64,000 nucleotides of DNA from Formosa haliotis (GTDB taxonomy: Bacteria > Bacteroidota > Bacteroidia > Flavobacteriales > Flavobacteriaceae): assembly GCF_001685485.1 (NCBI RefSeq), contig NZ_BDEL01000001.1:620001-684000 (forward strand), read 5' to 3'. Below the pieces are notes generated by a model. It had not been told where the DNA came from. It worked only from the letters and a program-made list of their open reading frames with translations, and searched no databases. The position numbers and the translations under genes are program-made. Positions 1-10,561 of the stretch are shown here, piece by piece (positions within the stretch are counted from its first letter, which is position 1; each line of letters starts with the position of its first letter).

Positions 1-94
1 CAAATTAGCATGTATATCGGAAAAAAAAACAAATTTCATAATTAAAAAAATATGGGATTAATAAGTAAACAATGATAGAAAATTAGTTTATAAA

Positions 95-121
95 CAAAAA
101 AAATCTCGTTAAGAGATTTTT
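95..121 (-). terminator. Rho-independent terminator after mgsA
   Basis: On the minus strand, a 9-bp stem (99-107 pairing with 113-121) closes a 5-nt loop and is followed by a T-run (the A-run at 95-103 on the plus strand). It lies 4 nt beyond the mgsA stop codon and should end the badF-type kinase/mgsA transcript. The first 94 bases of the window hold nothing I can identify. Confidence 0.75.
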
Positions 122-125
122 AGTT

Positions 126-488
126 TTATAATGCTTTAATAAGTAATTCTGCCGTTGCTGGGTTTGTAGCTAATGGCACGTCGTGCACATCGCAAATTCG
201 CATTAACATAAATATATCTGGTTCGTGCGGATGTTTTTCTAGAGGATCTCTAAAAAATAACACCATATGGCATAAACCTTCGGCTACACGTGCTGCTATT
301 TGCGCATCGCCTCCTAAAGGGCCAGATAAATAAGGAACCACTTGAAAACCTGCTTTCTCAACTTTCTGCCCCGTGGTTCCGGTAGAAATTAATGAAATTT
401 TCTTTTGGTCTAAAATGTCTCGATGTTCGTTAAGAAACTGAACCATTTCAGCTTTCTTACCATCGTGAGCAATAATTGCGATCTCCAT
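126..488 (-). CDS. mgsA: Methylglyoxal synthase
   Basis: Converts dihydroxyacetone phosphate to methylglyoxal and phosphate in the cytosol, a bypass of lower glycolysis when phosphate is short. The 120-residue protein keeps the family core: an N-terminal IAHDGKK, STGTTG near residue 36, and GPLGGDAQIA whose Asp61 corresponds to the catalytic aspartate, plus a C-terminal CDVHDVPLATNPATAE. It is shorter than the E. coli enzyme (about 150 residues) but matches the compact form. Its ATG overlaps the stop of the upstream kinase by one base, so the two are probably translationally coupled. Its neighbours gapA and pfkA place it at the triose-phosphate node. Confidence 0.95.
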   Translation of the reverse strand: MEIAIIAHDGKKAEMVQFLNEHRDILDQKKISLISTGTTGQKVEKAGFQVVPYLSGPLGGDAQIAARVAEGLCHMVLFFRDPLEKHPHEPDIFMLMRICDVHDVPLATNPATAELLIKAL

Positions 489-1351
489 TAGTCTAAATCA
501 TTAGTGTGAAATTTCGCTAAACCTTCTATAGGACGTCTTGTAAAATTACCTACGGTAAAATTCATTTCTTTTGCCACGGCTAAAATCTCGTCTTTAGCAA
601 AAAATGCAATCGATCCGGCAAAATGAACAGGAACAGTTTTCAATTCCTCTTTATATTGCATAATCATATTGTTAGCAAACAATCTTATCCCGTTTTTAAT
701 AAGATTCTGAATATACTCAGAGTCTTTATTTAAAAACATAAATTCGGCGAAAGAAGCCAAAAATGCATTTGGGTTTGGTTGCTTATAAATATTGTATTTA
801 ATATAATCGGCTTCTAAATTATATTTATCGGCCATCGCTACGCGGATAGCTTCGGGCATTTTATTAAAGTAATAATCGCGAATTAATTGCTTTCCGTAGT
901 AATTACCACTAGCATCGTCCATTAAACTCCATCCTAAAGATTTTACGCGTTGGTGTAAATTAGTACCATCGAAATAACTACAGTTAGACCCTGTACCTAG
1001 AATACAAACTACTGCAGCTTCTGTAGGTGTATTAATTGTAGAATACACGGCAGCCATAGTATCTTCGTCTACTGTTATTTCAGCATTTACGAAGAAATCT
1101 TCTAAAATCCCTTTTAATAATTGTTTAGGTTTTTCTGTTCCACAACCTGCACCATAAAAGAAAACATGAGATACGTCCTTTTTGTGTTCACTTAAGGCTT
1201 CACTCTTTTTTAAAATTTTTCTTAATTTTTTTTCAGAAAGAATTGCGGGATTAATACCGCTTGTTCTGATTTTTTCGAGAAGTTGTTTCCCATTTTTATC
1301 TACAGCAATCCAATCTGATTTTGTAGAACCACTATCAACTATTAAAATCAT
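488..1351 (-). CDS. BadF/BadG/BcrA/BcrD-type sugar kinase (N-acetylglucosamine kinase-like)
   Basis: An ASKHA-fold ATPase of 287 residues. It opens with the phosphate-1 motif ILIVDSGSTKSDW; a second phosphate motif, CILGTGSNCSYFDG, lies mid-protein, followed by LGWSLMDDASGNYYGK. This pattern fits the group that includes eukaryotic-type N-acetylglucosamine kinase. Bacteroidota members are usually annotated as N-acetylglucosamine kinase or BadF ATPase; the true substrate cannot be read from sequence. It is the first gene of a two-gene unit with mgsA, behind the gapA terminator, so its promoter should lie in 1352-1433. Confidence 0.85.
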   Translation of the reverse strand: MILIVDSGSTKSDWIAVDKNGKQLLEKIRTSGINPAILSEKKLRKILKKSEALSEHKKDVSHVFFYGAGCGTEKPKQLLKGILEDFFVNAEITVDEDTMAAVYSTINTPTEAAVVCILGTGSNCSYFDGTNLHQRVKSLGWSLMDDASGNYYGKQLIRDYYFNKMPEAIRVAMADKYNLEADYIKYNIYKQPNPNAFLASFAEFMFLNKDSEYIQNLIKNGIRLFANNMIMQYKEELKTVPVHFAGSIAFFAKDEILAVAKEMNFTVGNFTRRPIEGLAKFHTNDLD

Positions 1352-1360
1352 ATTATATTA

Positions 1361-1418
1361 AATAAAAAAAATCCGTAATTCTATACCTCTATGGTAATAG
1401 AAGATATAAAATTACGGA
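1361..1418 (-). terminator. Rho-independent terminator after gapA
   Basis: The minus strand can fold TCCGTAATT (1372-1380) with AATTACGGA (1410-1418); an inner pairing TTCTAT/ATAGAA (1379-1384 with 1397-1402) shares two bases with the outer stem, so the two must breathe. A T-run follows (A-rich 1361-1371 on the plus strand). It lies just beyond the gapA stop and separates the pfkA-gapA unit from the kinase/mgsA unit. Confidence 0.65.
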
Positions 1419-1433
1419 AATTATAAGTGAAAA

Positions 1434-2444
<1,011 letters not shown>

Positions 2445-2451
2445 TTAATGT

Positions 2452-3438
2452 TTAAGTGCTCATGATATCTGACACACGTAATAATTCTAAGTTAATTTTT
2501 GACTGACCTTTTATAGCTTGATCTAAAGGGGTTAATGCCATAACATCGTTAAGCAAACCGACCATGAAATTGGATTTTCCTTCTAACAAACTTTCTACTG
2601 CTTTTACTCCCATACGACTTGCCAAAACACGGTCGAAGCACGATGGTGAACCTCCACGTTGCATATGGCCTAAAACAGATACACGTACTTCATATTCCGA
2701 CATATGTTCATCAACATAGTCCTTTAATTCAAATACGTTTTTTCCAATTTTATCACCTTCGGCAACGACTACTATACTCGATGATTTACCAGAGGCTTTA
2801 CTTCTGCGTAAAGATTCTAATAATCTATCTAATCCTAAATCTTCTTCTGGTATCAATACCTCTTCGGCACCAGCACCTACTCCAACGTTTAAAGCGATAT
2901 GCCCTACATCGCGCCCCATAACTTCTATAAAGAATAAACGGTCGTGAGAACTGGCTGTATCTCTAATCTTATCGATAACATCTACAACAGTATTTAAAGC
3001 TGTATCGTACCCTAAAGTATGGGTTGTTCCATAAATATCATTATCTATGGTTCCGGGAATTCCCATTACAGGAATGTCAAATTCTGAACTAAAAACCATG
3101 GCTCCAGTAAAACTACCATCACCACCAATAACCACTAAAGCATCTACTTCGGCCTTTTTAAGTTGGTCATAGGCTTTTTGTCGGCCTTCCTTGGTCATAA
3201 AATCTTTAGACCGCGCTGTTTTTAAAATCGTACCACCTTTATTAATAATACCTTTCACACTTCGTGCATCCATTGGAATAAAATCGCCACGAATCATCCC
3301 TTGATAACCGTGAACAATTCCTACACATTCTATATGATGAAAGGCACATGTTCTAACTACCGCACGAATTCCTGCATTCATTCCAGGAGCATCTCCTCCA
3401 GAGGTTAAAACACCAATTTTTTTAATGGTTTTTGACAT
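2452..3438 (-). CDS. pfkA: ATP-dependent 6-phosphofructokinase
   Basis: Phosphorylates fructose-6-phosphate to fructose-1,6-bisphosphate, the committed step of glycolysis. The 328-residue protein has the nucleotide-binding GVLTSGGDAPGMNA, the IGGDGS loop (residues 104-109), and PGTIDNDI with catalytic Asp132. Gly108 in GGDGS is the residue usually read as favouring ATP over pyrophosphate. First gene of the pfkA-gapA unit; the 152-nt gap upstream must hold the promoter. Confidence 0.97.
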   Translation of the reverse strand: MSKTIKKIGVLTSGGDAPGMNAGIRAVVRTCAFHHIECVGIVHGYQGMIRGDFIPMDARSVKGIINKGGTILKTARSKDFMTKEGRQKAYDQLKKAEVDALVVIGGDGSFTGAMVFSSEFDIPVMGIPGTIDNDIYGTTHTLGYDTALNTVVDVIDKIRDTASSHDRLFFIEVMGRDVGHIALNVGVGAGAEEVLIPEEDLGLDRLLESLRRSKASGKSSSIVVVAEGDKIGKNVFELKDYVDEHMSEYEVRVSVLGHMQRGGSPSCFDRVLASRMGVKAVESLLEGKSNFMVGLLNDVMALTPLDQAIKGQSKINLELLRVSDIMST

Positions 3439-3590
3439 GTTATATTGATTTGCTAGCTAAATTACTAAAGTTAATCAACATAAAAAACCGCTTTTAAGAC
3501 TTTTTAACAATGGGTCTTAAACTATAACGTTTGAATACAGAAAAAAGTTAAAAACTTATTTTATTATTAATAAAATGGGAGATTTTACGG

Positions 3591-6500
3591 TTAATTTTCT
3601 TCTGAATCTTCGGATTTTAAAATAATGAATTCCGGAATCGCATTGTCATCTTTTGGAAGCTCGACAGGAACTTCGTTTTGGGTAGCACTTTCTATCTCCA
3701 CCTTTTTTTCTCCTACAAAGATTTTTCGAATTAATTCTCTAAAAGTATCAAAGTCTACATTATATGAAATTCCGACACCTTGAGTATACCCTATTTCTTC
3801 TCCAAAATCGCGAATACTATTTTCTCGATTAAATACACTTGCTGTTAAAGTACCTTCCTCGTTCAATAAGAAATCAATTTCTATATCTCCTGCAATAACG
3901 GTTTGGCTCACCCCTCCTACCGGTACATCAACATTTCCATTAATCATCACCCGATCGCTAATTTTTGTTTGTAGCGTTACTCCAAATCGATCATCGGTTT
4001 GGTAATCGGGGTTATTTTCACCCAGTTCATAATTTAAACCAATATTCAATTTATTGTCTCCACTAGAAAACAACCCGTTTACAATTCCATTTAATCGTTC
4101 TGTTAAGGTACCGTAAGGATTAATACCCGATAAACCACTAGAAAACGATCCGGTAGTAAGAAGATATAGTGCTTGGTTATCGCGATCTTCCTTAGACTCT
4201 AATCTATAAGTAAGCTCGGACTTTACAGTGGAATTCACGTTTGGAAATTCAAAACCAAAATTAACTTCTGGCTTTTCTAACTGATTAGTTAACTCGATCT
4301 CTACATTTACAGGAATACTCTTATTAATAGGATTATCTAATAAAGGTGACGGATTAGCTTGTGTTTTATATATGGCTTTAATATCTATTCGGGCGCCTAA
4401 CGGATTCCCATCCCACGCTAAAGTTCCCCCTGGCTGTACTATAAATTCCTTTTGAATTAAACCACCGTACATAAAATTATAAACTCCTTGAAACACCGAA
4501 AAATCGCCATAAATATTAAATTTCCCGTTGGTATTAATTTCAATTAGCAAACCGCCAATACCACGTCCCTTAATGGTGCTTCCAGAATCACGGTCCATTA
4601 CAATTTCAATCTCGGCATTATTATTTACCTCCAAATCGAAATCTAATTCTAGTCCTTTTATATCTTTAATTAAAAGTTCTTTACCTGCAAGTTTAGCTTT
4701 CTTCTCTTCCGGACTTAAAAAATGAATAAAAGTATTGTCTCCAAAAGATTCTGAATCGCTCATAGGAATTTTAAACACGGTTCCTTCCATGGTTTCTCCT
4801 ACAACCGAAATTACAAGTTCGTCTGTAGGACCATTAATTGTAGCGTTTCCTGCAATATAACCTTGACCATAATATAAGGCATCTTCAGAGTCGTCGGTAT
4901 TTAAAACAAGTAGACGATCGGTTTTTATGTCGATACCCAATTCCCAATCGGTAAAATTTTGGTGTTTTATAAAACCTCCTAAAACTCCTTCTGTTTTAAA
5001 CACGTTATCGGTGATTTGTATATCATCAAAAATAAACTCTTGGTTTTTTAAAACCACACGAGAATCATCTGCAAAATCATAATTGGTATTTAATACAGGC
5101 ACTAACAAACCAGCTTCTCGTAAATTGAGTGCTCCTTCTAAAGCAGGCTTCTTTAAATCGCCTATTAATTTTACATTTCCAGACACAAAGCCGCGAATAT
5201 CGCTAATAACATCTTTCCCTAAGGGACTAAAAGGTTTTAGATCGAAATCGTTAAACCTTAAATCGACATCGATGTGCGATTCGTTATTTAAAGCATCTAT
5301 ATACCCAATGGCTACAAAAGATCTATCTTCATCGTTCTTAATTTTAGCATCGACAAAATAGCGGGTTAAATTTTCGTTACCGGTAATATTACCACTAAAA
5401 GAACCTAATCTAAAACCATTCACTTCTAGGAAATCTATAGACACATCGGAACTTGGTAAATAATGCCCGTTTTGCTGAAACACATGAAGTTTTCCATTTA
5501 ATATTCCGCCCAATTCTAAACTGTCGAATTGCGGTGTAACTTTTGCTAAATCTACTTTATCGAAAGTAAGTTCTAAATCTTTTTCTACAGAATCTTGTAA
5601 AAATCCTGATAATGAGATTTCTTCATCATCTAGCGACATTACCAGCTTTTCTATATTAAACTGTTTTAAATCGTGACTAAATTCTATCTTATTTAAAGTA
5701 TCTCGATCCTGATTAATAAACCAAGTGCTATTTTTAAAAGTAACATCAGATTTTTTAAACCCGACTACAGAATTATTCACTTCATTTAAAGTGTGGTAAA
5801 TATTTAAATTATAAACATCGTCATTTCGTTTACCACCCTGAAATTCGGTATGCATAATAAGGGTGTCATTAATCGTTTTATTTACCAGACTAAACCTAGA
5901 GATATCGTAAAATTTAGTATTTAAACTATCTATTTCTATGTAGGTATTAAAAATCGGATTTTTATTATCTACGTTTATAACAATGTCACTGGCAAAATAA
6001 TCGTACAATTTAATTTCTGGCGACCTAAAAATGATGTTTACTTTTTCATCTTCGCTCTGCACATGTCCTTTTACAAATGTATTTGTACCCAAAGTAATGT
6101 TAGGATAAAATACTTCTACAATTTTATTATAAATCTTAAAATTGAAATCTAAATATTCGCTTGGTTCTATTTCTTTAGGCTCAAATTTGCTATAAATACT
6201 ACCCAATGCATTTTTAAACAATACGCCAATATTTTTAAATTTAAAAATACCACTCATTTCACCTTCTATTATGTCTGGCGAGTTTACCAATACGTGACGA
6301 ATAGAATCTTCAAAAACAGATGTTATGGTAAAATCGTCAAAAATATAGTTGTCGTGTTCATTTAAATAATTGGCATTAGAAATTGAAATAACACCTTCAA
6401 TATCGTTTACAGATGTTCCCTCTGCTTTTATATCGACCAAACCTTTAAACATAGAAAGGCTATCATTTCTCACAAAATTTAATATTCTTAAATTGGCATA

Positions 6501-7997
6501 TTTTACATCGGCAACAAAATCTACTTTATTAATTTGCTGTGAAAAATCGGCTAAGCCATCAAAATTTAGTTTAAAATTAGGATCATCGCTTACCAATTTC
6601 CCGTTATAAACGCTATTTCTAAAGTTTCCTAAAACGGTTAAATTCTTATAGGAGTAATTATTAAAGTCCATATAAAACACTTCACCGTTTACTTTAGTGT
6701 CTACATTTTCTGTGGTAAATCCGCTCCCATCAACTTCTAAATCTAATGAAGTTAAATGAAATTTCGGATCGTTTAAATAAGCCCCTAAATCGAAATCTGT
6801 AACTGCGATATTCCCTCTATACGCTGCTTTATCGATATGATCGATATCGGTTAAAATTAAATCAGATTTTATTAAACCTAAAGAGGTATTAATATTTAAG
6901 TTGGCATTAATTTTTGTGGATGTTATTTCTGAAGTTCCTGTAATATTAAAGTTTCCAAACCTATCGAAATTCGAAGGTATACTTTGCCCTAACACATTAG
7001 GCAGTAAAGCGATTAAATCTTTGTAGGTTGAAGATAAACGCGCGTAATTACCTTTCATATAAAAGGTATGGTCTTCTTTTGTAAATAGGTTTTTAAAGTT
7101 GAGATCTCCAATAATCCTAGAATTACGATTGGTTTTTAAGTTTAAATTATTAAGATTTAAATCGTTTAAAGTTCCCGTTAAATTAACCGAAAAATTAGCA
7201 CGCTGATTAACTCCAAATTCATTATAAAAATAATTCAGATCAGAGAACGCTAAATCAGCATTATCTATATTGGCAATTACTTGTACTTTATCTGTAAAAA
7301 CTGCTAAATCTTCCCGATTAAACTCGAACCTAATATCCCCTTCTAATTCAGAGTCTTTTGTTTTTAAACTTAAATCGGCAAGGTTAATATCACTTAATGT
7401 ATAGGAAAAATTCGTTGTTAAATTTTCTACAACTAGTCCGCGACTATCCACAAATTTAAGCGTATTAATACGTGTAGAAACATCTGGTCCATTAATTAAA
7501 AAATTAGATGCATTAATTTCTACATCGTTAAAAACTAAAACTTCGGGAGTTTCTAAATTTTCGTTTGTAAATGTAAATTTTCCTTTATAAATATTTAAAT
7601 CGCTAGAAGCCAATAAAAATTTACTTGGTGAATCGTCGTCACTATCAAAACGAGAAACAAAAACGTCTAAATTCGTGTGTTCTTCACCCTTATATGTTTT
7701 TATATTGAATTTTAAATCGCTTAAATCGATTTCAGAAAAATTTAATTTCCCGCGATACAGATTCCTGAAATTTACAATATGAGTTTCTAATAATTTCGCG
7801 CTAATTAAGGTGTCTTGTTTATAATCGGAAATAAGAATTCGTTTCACCTGAACATCTCCATTAAAATGAAGTCCAACTGCACCAATATGGATTTGCGTAT
7901 GGTAAGATTCGTTTAGTTTTGAAGTGGCATATTTTCCTAATCGCGTTTGCACACCCGGAATTGACAAAATCAAAACCAAGATTATAAAGAGCAGCAA
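3591..7997 (-). CDS. tamB: TamB-like translocation/assembly module protein (DUF490)
   Basis: A very long (at least 1468 residues) AsmA/TamB-type envelope protein: an N-terminal membrane anchor, then an extended stretch of repeating beta-strands, then the C-terminal DUF490 region (NFMYGGLIQKEFIVQPGGTLAWDGNPLGARIDIKA is the recognisable part, near 4380-4490). Family members bridge the inner and outer membranes and serve outer-membrane protein assembly or lipid transport. The annotated start is a TTG at 7997, but the open frame continues upstream with a basic-hydrophobic segment (KKFLKILSKLAAIILLLF) typical of the family N-terminus and without ATG, GTG or TTG; an ATC at 8040-8042 sits where an ATG would be expected. 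The true start is therefore unresolved. Divergent from tsaD. Confidence 0.9.
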   Translation of the reverse strand: MLLFIILVLILSIPGVQTRLGKYATSKLNESYHTQIHIGAVGLHFNGDVQVKRILISDYKQDTLISAKLLETHIVNFRNLYRGKLNFSEIDLSDLKFNIKTYKGEEHTNLDVFVSRFDSDDDSPSKFLLASSDLNIYKGKFTFTNENLETPEVLVFNDVEINASNFLINGPDVSTRINTLKFVDSRGLVVENLTTNFSYTLSDINLADLSLKTKDSELEGDIRFEFNREDLAVFTDKVQVIANIDNADLAFSDLNYFYNEFGVNQRANFSVNLTGTLNDLNLNNLNLKTNRNSRIIGDLNFKNLFTKEDHTFYMKGNYARLSSTYKDLIALLPNVLGQSIPSNFDRFGNFNITGTSEITSTKINANLNINTSLGLIKSDLILTDIDHIDKAAYRGNIAVTDFDLGAYLNDPKFHLTSLDLEVDGSGFTTENVDTKVNGEVFYMDFNNYSYKNLTVLGNFRNSVYNGKLVSDDPNFKLNFDGLADFSQQINKVDFVADVKYANLRILNFVRNDSLSMFKGLVDIKAEGTSVNDIEGVISISNANYLNEHDNYIFDDFTITSVFEDSIRHVLVNSPDIIEGEMSGIFKFKNIGVLFKNALGSIYSKFEPKEIEPSEYLDFNFKIYNKIVEVFYPNITLGTNTFVKGHVQSEDEKVNIIFRSPEIKLYDYFASDIVINVDNKNPIFNTYIEIDSLNTKFYDISRFSLVNKTINDTLIMHTEFQGGKRNDDVYNLNIYHTLNEVNNSVVGFKKSDVTFKNSTWFINQDRDTLNKIEFSHDLKQFNIEKLVMSLDDEEISLSGFLQDSVEKDLELTFDKVDLAKVTPQFDSLELGGILNGKLHVFQQNGHYLPSSDVSIDFLEVNGFRLGSFSGNITGNENLTRYFVDAKIKNDEDRSFVAIGYIDALNNESHIDVDLRFNDFDLKPFSPLGKDVISDIRGFVSGNVKLIGDLKKPALEGALNLREAGLLVPVLNTNYDFADDSRVVLKNQEFIFDDIQITDNVFKTEGVLGGFIKHQNFTDWELGIDIKTDRLLVLNTDDSEDALYYGQGYIAGNATINGPTDELVISVVGETMEGTVFKIPMSDSESFGDNTFIHFLSPEEKKAKLAGKELLIKDIKGLELDFDLEVNNNAEIEIVMDRDSGSTIKGRGIGGLLIEINTNGKFNIYGDFSVFQGVYNFMYGGLIQKEFIVQPGGTLAWDGNPLGARIDIKAIYKTQANPSPLLDNPINKSIPVNVEIELTNQLEKPEVNFGFEFPNVNSTVKSELTYRLESKEDRDNQALYLLTTGSFSSGLSGINPYGTLTERLNGIVNGLFSSGDNKLNIGLNYELGENNPDYQTDDRFGVTLQTKISDRVMINGNVDVPVGGVSQTVIAGDIEIDFLLNEEGTLTASVFNRENSIRDFGEEIGYTQGVGISYNVDFDTFRELIRKIFVGEKKVEIESATQNEVPVELPKDDNAIPEFIILKSEDSEEN

Positions 7998-8037
7998 AAT
8001 TATCGCTGCTAATTTAGATAGTATTTTTAAAAATTTT

Positions 8038-8064
8038 TTGATACGTTTTAAAGTTATAACTTTG
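8038..8064 (+). promoter_or_regulatory. Candidate Bacteroidota-type promoter of tsaD
   Basis: A TTG (8038-8040) and a perfect TAnnTTTG box, TAACTTTG (8057-8064), are separated by 16 nt, which puts a start site near 8070 and a leader of about 30 nt before the tsaD ATG. On the opposite strand TATTTTTG (8075 to 8068) is a possible -7 box for tamB. Pattern match only. Confidence 0.45.
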
Positions 8065-8101
8065 AGCCAAAAATAACAATAATTGTGTCTAATATATTCT
8101 A

Positions 8102-9124
8102 ATGCAATCAGAAAATATCTACATTCTAGGAATTGAGTCTTCTTGCGACGACACCGCTGCTGCTGTAATACACAACGGCAAAATATTAAGTAATGTTGTA
8201 GCCAACCAAAGTATTCACGAACAATATGGTGGTGTGGTACCCGAATTGGCTTCTAGAGCACACCAACAAAACATTGTTCCGGTTGTGCACCAAGCTTTAA
8301 CAAAAGCTAATATTACTAAAGACCAATTGCATGCTATTGCCTTTACGCGTGGCCCAGGATTAATGGGTTCGCTTTTAGTGGGAACCTCTTTTGCAAAATC
8401 GTTGGCTTACGGATTAGATATTCCGCTTATAGATGTTAACCACATGCAAGGCCATATTTTAGCACATTTTATTGATGAAGAAGGCTTTAGCAAACCACCG
8501 TTTCCGTTTTTAGCGATGACCATTTCTGGCGGTCATACTCAAATTGTAAAAGTAAATGGGTATTTTGATATGGAAGTTATTGGTGAAACCATAGATGACG
8601 CCGTGGGTGAAGCTTACGATAAAAGTGGAAAAGTTTTAGGTTTAGGCTACCCTGCCGGCCCCGAAATGGATAAACGCGCTCAATTAGGAAATCCGAAAGC
8701 CTTTAAATTTACAAAACCAAAAGTAGAAGGCTTAAATTTTAGTTTCTCTGGCTTAAAAACAGCTATTTTATATTTTATTCAGAAGGAAACAAAAGCTAAT
8801 CCAAACTTCATTGCAGAGCATTTAAACGATATCTGTGCCTCTATTCAATATACAATTATTGGCATTTTAATAGACAAGTTAAAATTAGCTAGCAAGCAAA
8901 CCGGAATTAAACATATTGCTATTGGCGGTGGTGTTTCTGCAAACTCCGGAATTAGAAAAGCACTTAAAGATGGTGAACAAAAATTTGGTTGGACCACCTA
9001 TATCCCTAAATTTGAATTTACTACAGACAATGCGGCTATGATTGCCATTGTAGGCTATTTAAAGTATTTAGAAAACGACTTTTCGGACTCGGATATTACA
9101 GCTTCTGCACGTTTAAAATTCTAA
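8102..9124 (+). CDS. tsaD: tRNA N6-adenosine threonylcarbamoyltransferase
   Basis: Transfers the threonylcarbamoyl group to A37 of ANN-decoding tRNAs, acting with TsaB, TsaE and TsaC (not in this window). The 340-residue protein has the N-terminal GIESSCDDT motif, the metal-binding pair in NHMQGH (His114 and His118), SGGHTQI, the GEAYDKSGKVLGLGYPAGP segment and IGGGVSANSG, all as expected. First gene of a long plus-strand series; the next gene follows after 82 nt. Confidence 0.98.
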   Translation: MQSENIYILGIESSCDDTAAAVIHNGKILSNVVANQSIHEQYGGVVPELASRAHQQNIVPVVHQALTKANITKDQLHAIAFTRGPGLMGSLLVGTSFAKSLAYGLDIPLIDVNHMQGHILAHFIDEEGFSKPPFPFLAMTISGGHTQIVKVNGYFDMEVIGETIDDAVGEAYDKSGKVLGLGYPAGPEMDKRAQLGNPKAFKFTKPKVEGLNFSFSGLKTAILYFIQKETKANPNFIAEHLNDICASIQYTIIGILIDKLKLASKQTGIKHIAIGGGVSANSGIRKALKDGEQKFGWTTYIPKFEFTTDNAAMIAIVGYLKYLENDFSDSDITASARLKF

Positions 9125-9134
9125 TAAATCATTC

Positions 9135-9162
9135 TTGTTTTAACTAAAATGTATTATAATTG
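9135..9162 (+). promoter_or_regulatory. Candidate promoter of the parvulin-like gene
   Basis: TTG at 9135-9137, 17-nt spacer, then TATAATTG at 9155-9162, one mismatch from TAnnTTTG. It lies in the 82-nt gap between tsaD and the parvulin gene, so the downstream genes may have their own promoter. Confidence 0.3.
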
Positions 9163-9206
9163 TAAACCCAAATTATAATACTAAATAACCCCATTAAACC
9201 AACCTC

Positions 9207-9848
9207 ATGTTAAAAAACCTACTTTTAACGGGAGCTATAATTAGCTCTACCTTATGTTATGCTCAAAAATCAACTAAAGCCAATTTAGATTTAATTACAA
9301 CCCCAGAAGAAGCTCAAATTTTCATTAAAGAAAATAAAAGTCTGAAAGGAAAATTTGTTGTTTTTAACAAAGAAAAACACAATACACCTTTAACCACAGC
9401 GCTTTTTGATTTACCTAAGGGTGGTTCTAAAATTTACGAAAATGAATTTAACAAAACGACCTATAAGATTATAGATAAAGATGAAGTTACTTATTATCGT
9501 GCTAGCTATATTTTTATAAATAGTGAGCAGTACAACGAAACCGATTTAAAACGATTAAAACAAACCATTTACTCTAAATTTAATCAAGGGTATCGTTTTA
9601 AAGATTTGGTAAATCAATATTCTATGGATAAAAATGCCTCTCGAGGTGGAGATACCGGATGGATTATAGAAGGCACTATGCCTACAGAAGTTGAAGATGA
9701 ATTGATTAAAAACAATAAAAATCATTATTTAAACAAACTTTTTACCGTAGATATAGCTGATAAAAATTGGCATTACGTAATTTTAAAGACTGAAGAACCT
9801 AAACCGATTGAAGAAATTAAGGTTTTAAAAATAACCGAAGCGCTTTAA
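9207..9848 (+). CDS. Exported parvulin-like peptidyl-prolyl isomerase
   Basis: 213 residues with a signal peptide ending near SSTLCYAQ (residues 1-20). The second half is a PpiC/rotamase domain: YRASYIFI, then FKDLVNQYSMDKNASRGGD and GWIIEGTMPTEVEDELIK, which match the parvulin pattern of substrate-binding loop and C-terminal strand. It probably assists folding of exported proteins in the periplasm. The first 90 residues after the signal are not recognisable. It ends 2 nt before rsmE, so the two are likely co-transcribed. Confidence 0.85.
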   Translation: MLKNLLLTGAIISSTLCYAQKSTKANLDLITTPEEAQIFIKENKSLKGKFVVFNKEKHNTPLTTALFDLPKGGSKIYENEFNKTTYKIIDKDEVTYYRASYIFINSEQYNETDLKRLKQTIYSKFNQGYRFKDLVNQYSMDKNASRGGDTGWIIEGTMPTEVEDELIKNNKNHYLNKLFTVDIADKNWHYVILKTEEPKPIEEIKVLKITEAL

Positions 9849-9850
9849 CT

Positions 9851-10555
9851 ATGCAATTATTTTACAACCCCGACATTACCGAAAACACTTTACAACTTGC
9901 TTTTTCTAAAGAAGAAAGCAGACATATTGTAAAAGTATTACGAAAACATACTGGCGATATGTTATATGTTACCAACGGTAAAGGCTGGTTGTTTACGGCG
10001 CAATTAAATTTGGCCGATATAAAGAATTGCTTAGCAACCATTACAGAAAAAACCTTTCAAAATCCAAAAGATTATACCTTACATTTGGCGGTTGCACCAA
10101 CCAAGATGAACGATAGGTACGAATGGTTTTTAGAAAAGGCAACAGAAATAGGTATCGATAGCATCACGCCTATTATTTGCGATCACAGCGAACGAAAAGT
10201 TGTAAAAACAGAACGTTTCGAAAAAATATTGCAAGCGGCTATGAAACAATCTTTACATTATTATTTACCTGTTTTACACGATCCTATTCCTTTTAAAACT
10301 TTTATAAATCAGCAACATGCCGGAGATTGTTTTATAGCGCATTGCGAAGAAACCGACAAAAAATCTTTAAAACAACTCTTAAAACCCAAAACCGAAGTCA
10401 CCATTTTAATTGGCCCTGAAGGCGATTTTAGCACAAAAGAAATAGAATTAGCACTTAAAAACAATTTCATTCCCGTAACTTTGGGTAACACAAGATTGCG
10501 AACAGAAACAGCCGCTATTGTAGCCTGCCATACCGCAGCTTTATTAAACGAATAA
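9851..10555 (+). CDS. rsmE: 16S rRNA (uracil-1498-N3)-methyltransferase
   Basis: A SPOUT-class methyltransferase that methylates U1498 of 16S rRNA. The 234-residue protein has the N-terminal PUA-like domain (HIVKVLRKHTGDMLYVTNGKG), the LIGPEGDFS motif near residue 193, and the C-terminal knot LGNTRLRTETAAIVA. Its start follows the parvulin stop by 2 nt and a DUF4159 gene follows after 6 nt. Confidence 0.96.
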   Translation: MQLFYNPDITENTLQLAFSKEESRHIVKVLRKHTGDMLYVTNGKGWLFTAQLNLADIKNCLATITEKTFQNPKDYTLHLAVAPTKMNDRYEWFLEKATEIGIDSITPIICDHSERKVVKTERFEKILQAAMKQSLHYYLPVLHDPIPFKTFINQQHAGDCFIAHCEETDKKSLKQLLKPKTEVTILIGPEGDFSTKEIELALKNNFIPVTLGNTRLRTETAAIVACHTAALLNE

Positions 10556-10561
10556 CGGAGT

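Noticed and set aside
2619..2921. A 100-residue plus-strand frame inside pfkA
   Set aside because: It is antisense to a conserved gene, with no recognisable product; a frame shadow.
3550..3590. AT-rich palindrome near the 3' end of the TamB-like gene
   Set aside because: The stem is made only of A and T and has no usable terminator structure.
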